Assembly (NCBI RefSeq): GCF_900101335.1
Contig: NZ_FNKA01000001.1
Location: forward strand, 248,001 to 312,000
Source of the DNA: Quadrisphaera sp. DSM 44207
GTDB lineage: Bacteria > Actinomycetota > Actinomycetes > Actinomycetales > Quadrisphaeraceae
Direction: 5' to 3'
Length of the DNA: 64,000 bases
Part shown: in pieces, positions 58,670-64,000 of the stretch
How the letters are laid out: every line of letters starts with the position of its first letter
Position numbering within the stretch: position 1 is the stretch's first letter
Position numbers and translations under genes: made by a program
Notes under the pieces: model-generated
What the model saw: the letters and a program-made list of their open reading frames with translations, nothing else
Databases searched by the model: none
Told to the model about the DNA's origin: nothing

Positions 58670-59425
58670 GTGGACGGCTCGGCGCGGCTGCGGCTCGCCG
58701 CGGGCGCCGTGCACCTGTACACCGCCAGCGGCTCCGCGCTCGCGCTGCTCATCGTCCTGGCCGCCATCGGCGGCGACGCCGTGCTGGCGCTGTGGCTCGG
58801 CCTGGTCGCGCTCGTGATCGACGGCACCGACGGCATGCTCGCCCGGCGCCTGCGCGTGAAGGAGCGGCTGCCGTGGTTCGACGGCGCGCGCCTGGACGAC
58901 ATCGTCGATTACCTGACGTACGCGTTCGCGCCCGTCCTGCTGCTGCTGACGGACGAGCGGCTGCCGGCGGGGCCGGCCGGCACCGCGCTCGCCGCCGTGC
59001 CGCTGCTCGCCTCCAGCTTCCAGTTCTGCCGCGTCGACGCCAAGACCGACGACCACCTCTTCCTCGGCTTCCCCAGCTACTGGAACGTCGTCGCGTTCTA
59101 CGCCGTCGTCCTCGACCTCGGCCCCGCCGCGGTCGCCACCGTCCTGCTGGTCTGCTCCGCCCTGGTGTTCGTGCCGGTCGGCTACGTCTACCCCTCGCGC
59201 ACGAGCACCCTGCGGCGCACCAGCCTGGCCCTGACGGCGCTGTGGCTGCTCGCGTACGCCGTGCTGCTGGCGCAGGTGCCGGACCCGCACCCGGCCGTCG
59301 TCGCCGTCTCGCTGGGGTACCTGGTCTACTACGTCGCCCTGAGCCTGCACCTGACCGCGGCGCGGCGGCGGGCTGCGCGAGCGGCTGGGGCGGCGCCGGC
59401 CGGCTCCCGAGGGCGCGAGGACTGA
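58670..59425 (+). CDS. CDP-alcohol phosphatidyltransferase, phosphatidylcholine-synthase-like
   Basis: A 251-residue membrane enzyme with about eight hydrophobic segments. The CDP-alcohol signature is split as DGTDGMLARR..FDGARLDDIVDYLTY (D-G-x2-A-R ... G-x3-D-x3-D), followed by FQFCRVDAKTDDHLFLGFPSYWN. That layout matches bacterial phosphatidylcholine synthase (Pcs) better than PgsA or PssA. GTG 58670 is the only supported start, with a weak GGGAC site. Five bases separate it from the next gene. Confidence 0.82.
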   Translation: MDGSARLRLAAGAVHLYTASGSALALLIVLAAIGGDAVLALWLGLVALVIDGTDGMLARRLRVKERLPWFDGARLDDIVDYLTYAFAPVLLLLTDERLPAGPAGTALAAVPLLASSFQFCRVDAKTDDHLFLGFPSYWNVVAFYAVVLDLGPAAVATVLLVCSALVFVPVGYVYPSRTSTLRRTSLALTALWLLAYAVLLAQVPDPHPAVVAVSLGYLVYYVALSLHLTAARRRAARAAGAAPAGSRGRED

Positions 59426-59430
59426 CCCGC

Positions 59431-60327
59431 GTGGTCCTCGGGGTGCTCCTCGGCCTCGCCGCGGCGGTGGCCTTCGGCGTGGCGGCCCTGCTGCAGGCCC
59501 TCGCCGCGCGGCGGGAGGCGACCGCGCGCAGGGTGGACCCGCGGCTGCTGCTGCGGCTGCTGCGCCACCCGGCCTTCCTGGCGGCGCTGGCCCTCAACCT
59601 CGCCGGCTTCGGGCTGCACCTGGCGGCGCTGCGCACGCTGCCGCTCTTCCTCGCCCAGACGGCGGTGGCCGCCAGCGTCGTCGTCACGGCCCTGCTGAGC
59701 ACCCGCGTGCTCGGGCACCGGCTGGCGGCCTCGGAGCTGCTGGCGGTGCTCGGGGTCTGCGGCGGGCTGGTGCTGCTGACCGCGACCGCGGCGGAGACCG
59801 GCACGGTGCAGGCCGATGCCGGTCTGCGGGCCGCGCTGCTGGTCGCCGTCGCGGCCGTGGGCGCCGGCGGGGTGCTGGCCGGGCGCCTGCGCGGGGCGGG
59901 CGGCGCGTCGCTGCTGGGCCTCGTCGCGGGCCTCGGCTTCGCCGTCGTGGCCGTCGCGGGGCGCGTGCTGCCGGACCTGCACCCGGCCGCGCTCGTCGCG
60001 GACCCGGTGACGTGGGCGCTGGTGGCGGGGGGCGCCGTGGCGTTCCTGCTCTACTCGACGGCGCTGCAGCGCGGCTCGGTGCTGACGGCGACCTCGACCA
60101 TGGTCCTCGCCCAGACCGTCGCCCCGGCCGCCGTCGGCGTCCTCCTGCTGGGCGACCAGACGCGCGCGGGCACCGCGCCGCTCGCGCTGGCCGGCCTGGT
60201 CCTGGCCGCCACGGGGGCCGCCGCCCTCGCGCGCTTCGACCCCGCGGTCATCGCGGCCGCGCGCCGCTCCCCCGACGAGGCCCCCGACGAGGCCGCCGAC
60301 CGGGACGCCGACCGGGTTCCGGACTGA
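59431..60327 (+). CDS. DMT-superfamily-like membrane protein
   Basis: A 298-residue protein with nine to ten hydrophobic segments in two similar halves (VVLGVLLGLAAAVAFGVAALLQALAARR.. and TWALVAGGAVAFLLYSTALQRGSVLTATSTMVLAQTVAPAAVGVLLLGDQ), the arrangement of EamA-type transporters. The charged C-terminal tail (PDEAPDEAADRDADR) is disordered. Substrate unknown; probably co-transcribed with the Pcs-like gene. Confidence 0.7.
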   Translation: MVLGVLLGLAAAVAFGVAALLQALAARREATARRVDPRLLLRLLRHPAFLAALALNLAGFGLHLAALRTLPLFLAQTAVAASVVVTALLSTRVLGHRLAASELLAVLGVCGGLVLLTATAAETGTVQADAGLRAALLVAVAAVGAGGVLAGRLRGAGGASLLGLVAGLGFAVVAVAGRVLPDLHPAALVADPVTWALVAGGAVAFLLYSTALQRGSVLTATSTMVLAQTVAPAAVGVLLLGDQTRAGTAPLALAGLVLAATGAAALARFDPAVIAAARRSPDEAPDEAADRDADRVPD

Positions 60328-60348
60328 GCCGCCCGAGCCGGCTGCGGC

Positions 60349-61935
60349 TCAGACCGCGCCGTCGGCCGCGGCCGACGGCGGCACCACCGCGGCGTGCTCG
60401 GGCAGCACGCGGGCCGGCGAGCGCCGCCGGACGGCGTACCAGGTCAGGCCGACCAGGGCGATCGCCCCGACGAAGACGAACGCGCCCCACTGCAGGTACC
60501 AGTGCTGCGGCCCGACCGCGTTGTAGACCTCCCGGCGCGGCCAGGCCAGGTTCAGCGCCATCGCGGCGCCCCACAGGACCGCAGCCGCGTTGACCGGCAG
60601 CCCCCACCGGCCCAGCGTGAAGCCGCCCGCCTCGCGCGGCGGCCACGTGCCGCGCAGGCGCGCGAGGAGCATCGGGACGGTCACCAGCAGGTAGGACGCG
60701 TAGATCATGACCACGGCGATGCTCGTGACCACCGTGAAGATCTGCGGCTGGCGCACGTTGACCAGCAGGATCGCCACCGCCACCACCCCGACGAGCACGG
60801 ACGCCGTCACCGGCGTGCGGAAGCGCGGGTGCAGGCGCGCCAGGCGGGCGCTGGCGGGCAGGTTGTCGTCGCGGGCCATCGCGAACACCGTGCGGATGGT
60901 CGCCGTGTGCACCGCGAGCGCGCACACGGTGATGGCGACGGCGATGCAGGCGAGGAAGACCTTGCCCACGGTGCCGCCGAGCGCGCCGAGGACGACGTGC
61001 TGCAGGCCCCCGGAGCTGGAGCTCAGCAAGGGGTCGCCCGGGTCGCGCACCGCCATGACCCCGAAGAGCAGGATCAGCCCGCCCAGGACGAACGAAGCGA
61101 CCAGCGCCCGCAGGATCGCGGCCGGGGCGGTGCGGCGGGGGTCGACGGTCTCCTCCCCCAGCGAGCTGGCGGTGTCGAAGCCGTACATGACGTAGCCGGA
61201 GGCGAGGGAGGCGACGAGGAAGGCGCCGAGGTAGCCGAGCGAGCGGTCGCCGCCGAAGCCGTTCGTCTCGGTCACGACGCCGGGACCGCGCACCGCGCTG
61301 GCGGCCAGGAGCACGATCAGCAGCACCGCGGCCACGAGCTCGACGAACACGCCCGCGCTGTTGATGCGCGACATCAGCCTCACGCCGCAGGCGTTGACCA
61401 CGGTCACGAACACCACGAGCGCGCTGCCGAGGACGACGGCGTTGACGGCGTAGTCGTACGGCCCGGTGCCGTCGCCGACGACCTGGAAGCCGGACCACAG
61501 CTGCGGCAGCGTGATCTGGTACGCCAGGACGACGGCCGCGAGCGTGACGACGGACGCGCTGAGCATCATCCAGCCCGCCATCCACGACGTCGTGGGCCCG
61601 CCGAGCTTCTTGGCCCAGTTGTAGACCGAGCCGGCCACCGGGTAGCGCGCGGCCAGCTCCGCGAAGCACAGGGCCACCATCAGCTGCCCGGCGAAGACGA
61701 GGGGCCAGGACAGCACGTACGCCGGGCCGGCCGTGCCGTAGCCGACGTAGAACAGCTGGAAGGTGCCGGTGAGGATCGAGATGTAGCTGACCCCGGCCGC
61801 GAAGGACGCGAAGCGGCCGAGGGTGCGGTCCAGGCGCTGGGCGTAGCCGAACTCCGCCAGCCCGCCGCGGTCCTCCGCCCCCGTCCCGGGGCCGCTGCCG
61901 GCGCTGCGGGCGGGGGTGGACCCGGAGGCGCTCAC
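60349..61935 (-). CDS. APC-family amino acid/amine permease
   Basis: A 528-residue transporter with about twelve membrane segments. The N-terminal RFASFAAGVSYISILTG helix with its GxxG-like break and ELAARYPVAGSVYNWAKKLGG match the amino acid-polyamine-organocation family (GABA/amine-type). GTG 61935 overlaps the malQ stop (GTGA), so it is translated with malQ despite no obvious pathway link. Its stop is 21 bases from the convergent DMT gene. Confidence 0.9.
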   Translation of the reverse strand: MSASGSTPARSAGSGPGTGAEDRGGLAEFGYAQRLDRTLGRFASFAAGVSYISILTGTFQLFYVGYGTAGPAYVLSWPLVFAGQLMVALCFAELAARYPVAGSVYNWAKKLGGPTTSWMAGWMMLSASVVTLAAVVLAYQITLPQLWSGFQVVGDGTGPYDYAVNAVVLGSALVVFVTVVNACGVRLMSRINSAGVFVELVAAVLLIVLLAASAVRGPGVVTETNGFGGDRSLGYLGAFLVASLASGYVMYGFDTASSLGEETVDPRRTAPAAILRALVASFVLGGLILLFGVMAVRDPGDPLLSSSSGGLQHVVLGALGGTVGKVFLACIAVAITVCALAVHTATIRTVFAMARDDNLPASARLARLHPRFRTPVTASVLVGVVAVAILLVNVRQPQIFTVVTSIAVVMIYASYLLVTVPMLLARLRGTWPPREAGGFTLGRWGLPVNAAAVLWGAAMALNLAWPRREVYNAVGPQHWYLQWGAFVFVGAIALVGLTWYAVRRRSPARVLPEHAAVVPPSAAADGAV

Positions 61936-64000
61936 CGGGCGACCACGGCAGCGAGGGAGGCCGCGCGCGGCGACGTGCGCAGGTCCTCGACGAGCACCGG
62001 GCGGCCCTCGCCGTCGGCCAGGGGCACCCGCCAGTTCGGGTGCTCGTCGGAGGTGCCGGGCTGGTTCTGCGTGCGGTGCTCCCCCACGGCGTCCGTCAGC
62101 GCCACGCCCAGCAGCCGGCTGGGGGTGAGCGGGAGGAAGGCGTGCAGCGCCTCGACGACGTCCTGCTCGCTCGCGCCCTCGTGCAGCAGGCCGAGGTCGC
62201 GCAGCTGCTGCAGCACGGCGCCCTGCTCGTCGGCGTCGGCGGCGCGCTCCTCCTCCACCGGGCGGGTCAGCAGCCCCAGGCGGTCGCGCAGCGCGACGTG
62301 CTCGTGCGCGAGGTAGCCGGCCGTGGGCGGAAGGTCGTGCGTGGTGACGGTGGCCAGGCACAGCTCCCGCCACGCCTGCGGTGGCAGCGGCCTGCCCTGC
62401 TCGTCGCGCTCCCACCACAGCACCGAGGTGCCGAGCACGCCGCGCTCGCGCAGGTAGACGCGCACCCACGGCTCGACGACGCCGAGGTCCTCCCCCACGA
62501 CCACCGCGCCGGCGCGGGCGGCCTCCAGGCACAGGATGCCGACCAGGGCGTCGTGGTCGTAGCGCACGTAGGTGCCCAGGGCCGGGCCGAGCCCCTGCGG
62601 CACCCACCACAGGCGGAACAGGCCGATGACGTGGTCGACGCGCAGTCCCCCGGCGTGGCGCAGGATCGTGCGGACGACGTCGCGGAAGGGCAGGTAGCCG
62701 GCCTCGGCGAGCGCGTCGGGGCGCCACGGCGGCTGCGACCAGTCCTGCCCCTGCTGGTTGAAGGCGTCCGGCGGGGCGCCGACGTTGACGCCGCGGGCGA
62801 GGACGTCGCGCAGCGCCCACGAGTCCGCCCCGGAGGGGTGCACGCCGACGGCCAGGTCGTGCACGACGCCCAGGGCCATGCCGGCCTGCGCCGCCGTCCG
62901 CTGGGCGGCGGCCAGCTGCTCGTCGCACAGCCACTGCAGCCACGCGTGGAAGGTCACGCGCTCGGCCAGCTCCTCGCGGGCCCGGGCGACGGCCGCCGAG
63001 CGCGGGTCCTGCAGCTCGGTCGGCCACTCCTCGCCGCCGGAGCGCTCGGCGAGGGCGCACCACAGCGCGAAGTCCTCCAGGCCGCTGCCCTCGCGGGCGC
63101 GGTAGGCCTCGAAGGACGCCTGGCGCGCGGGGCTGCGCCCCGCGGCGAAGACGACCTCCAGCGCGGCGCGCTTGGCGGCCCACACGACGTCCCGGTCGAG
63201 GGAGTCGGGGTCGGTGTTCGCCGCCCGCGGCACCTGCGAGAGGCGCTCGAGCTCCGCGCGCTGCGCGGAGGGCAGGTAGGCGACCTCGCGCACGTCCTCC
63301 ACGCGCAGGTAGACCGGGTTGGTGAAGCGCCGCGTGGTCGGCAGGTACGGGGAGGGCTGCATGCGCCCGGCGGGCTCGGCCGCGAGCAGCGGGTTGACGA
63401 GCAGGAAGTCGGCGCCCAGGTCGCGCCCGCTCCAGTCGAGCAGCTCGGCGAGGTCGGCCAGGTCGCCCAGGCCCCACGAGCGGGTGCTGCGCACGGAGTA
63501 CAGCTGCGCCATGAAGCCCCAGCGGTGCCCGCCGGGGCCGAGGGAGGCGGGCAGCTCCAGCCGGTCGGGTGTGACGACGAGGGATGCGGTCGCCATCGAG
63601 CCGTCGCCCGCCGCCGCGCGGACGACGTGCCAGCCCAGCGGCAGCCCGGCGGGCAGCGCGTACGTCGCCTCCCCGACCTCGACGCCGTCGACCCGCTGCG
63701 GCTCCACCCACCGCTGCACCTGCTCCAGGTCGCGGCGCCCGCCGTCCTCGAGCTCCACCCACACGCGCAGCTGCTGCCCGTGCCGGACGTGCACCGGCAC
63801 GGTGCGCTCGGCCTCCCCGGAGCGCAGGACGACGACCGGCGGGAGCACGCGGCGCCACGGGGCGAGCTGGTGCTCGGCGAGCGCCGCGCGCGCCTGCGCC
63901 TCGTCCGCGGCCCGCACGCCGAGCGCGGCGAGGACGGCGACGATCGTGGCCTCGGGGACGACGACGTGGCGGCCCTGCCAGTCCCAGTACTCGGTGGCGA
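61932..64000 (-). CDS. malQ: 4-alpha-glucanotransferase (5' end beyond window)
   Basis: The frame stays open to the window edge; the residues above the GTG at 63917 (ATEYWDWQGRHVVVPEATIVAVLAALGV) are typical of the MalQ N-terminal region, so the true start is outside. GH77 landmarks: WGLGDLADL, RVDHVIGLFRLWWVP with the Asp nucleophile, VVGEDLGVVEPWV with the acid Glu, and TTHDLPPTAGYL. It rearranges maltodextrins. The long N-terminal beta domain is the actinobacterial form. Confidence 0.94.
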   Translation of the reverse strand, partial: ATEYWDWQGRHVVVPEATIVAVLAALGVRAADEAQARAALAEHQLAPWRRVLPPVVVLRSGEAERTVPVHVRHGQQLRVWVELEDGGRRDLEQVQRWVEPQRVDGVEVGEATYALPAGLPLGWHVVRAAAGDGSMATASLVVTPDRLELPASLGPGGHRWGFMAQLYSVRSTRSWGLGDLADLAELLDWSGRDLGADFLLVNPLLAAEPAGRMQPSPYLPTTRRFTNPVYLRVEDVREVAYLPSAQRAELERLSQVPRAANTDPDSLDRDVVWAAKRAALEVVFAAGRSPARQASFEAYRAREGSGLEDFALWCALAERSGGEEWPTELQDPRSAAVARAREELAERVTFHAWLQWLCDEQLAAAQRTAAQAGMALGVVHDLAVGVHPSGADSWALRDVLARGVNVGAPPDAFNQQGQDWSQPPWRPDALAEAGYLPFRDVVRTILRHAGGLRVDHVIGLFRLWWVPQGLGPALGTYVRYDHDALVGILCLEAARAGAVVVGEDLGVVEPWVRVYLRERGVLGTSVLWWERDEQGRPLPPQAWRELCLATVTTHDLPPTAGYLAHEHVALRDRLGLLTRPVEEERAADADEQGAVLQQLRDLGLLHEGASEQDVVEALHAFLPLTPSRLLGVALTDAVGEHRTQNQPGTSDEHPNWRVPLADGEGRPVLVEDLRTSPRAASLAAVVAR

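Overview
The window is chromosomal DNA from a very GC-rich actinobacterium. Evidence is the dense GC-ending codon use, many GTG starts, tandem clpP1-clpP2, a mycothiol-type DsbA nitroreductase, a type 2 ValS without C-terminal coiled coil, an ileS T-box leader, a GAF-ANTAR protein and a class F sortase. A member of the Kineosporiaceae (Kineococcus/Quadrisphaera-like) would fit, but that is a guess from gene style, not a demonstrated assignment. Both ends cut genes: a DUF4397 surface protein on the left and malQ on the right.

Region by region. 1-3,000: surface DUF4397 protein with its sortase, ndk, heme oxygenase. 3,000-8,400: a tightly overlapping ileS-folC-DUF4233 operon behind a T-box. 8,400-16,000: truncated globin, an SDR, a seven-FN3/beta-propeller secreted protein, valS. 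16,000-22,300: an AbiEi-like/DUF559 gene framed by short repeats, then the protein quality-control block clpX, clpP2, clpP1, tig and tRNA-Pro. 22,440-25,757: a decayed integrative element in the 3' half of tRNA-Gly, with a truncated excisionase, an integrase broken by one stop codon, a Doc/RHH toxin-antitoxin pair, a frameshifted orphan gene and a degenerate attR copy of the tRNA. 25,900-34,200: regulators (GAF-ANTAR, Crp-like) and a copper module (copA, copZ, csoR), followed by broken genes (aminoglycoside-phosphotransferase-like; NhaA-DsbA; cNMP-binding redox domain).

34,250-40,630: secreted DUF4394 protein, ECF sigma/anti-sigma pair, CPBP protease, alpha/beta hydrolase, a catalytically gutted SDR, a YdcF protein. 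40,648-47,838: a complete sulfur-assimilation operon. A promoter, an S-box (SAM) riboswitch and a Cys-containing leader peptide precede an ABC importer of the sulfonate/taurine type, an acetyl-CoA synthetase, MetY and a CoA-binding protein, ending in a strong hairpin. Sulfur is imported, MetY makes homocysteine and frees acetate, and the ligase can return that acetate to acetyl-CoA; methionine status (SAM) and probably cysteine status gate expression.

48,300-64,000: GGDEF-EAL protein, SpoIIE-type phosphatase, esterase, Nei glycosylase, RpiB, mycothiol-type nitroreductase, PepN, a sigma factor coupled to an unusual repeat/coiled-coil membrane protein, a phosphatidylcholine-synthase-like enzyme, a DMT-type membrane protein, an APC permease overlapping malQ. 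The most notable observations are the tRNA-Gly element with its full set of att/int/xis/TA parts in decay, the cluster of broken or gutted genes between 22.5 and 40 kb, the dual riboswitch/leader-peptide control region, a dispersed intergenic repeat family, and the sigma-linked repeat protein. No wholly new defence or biosynthetic system could be demonstrated.
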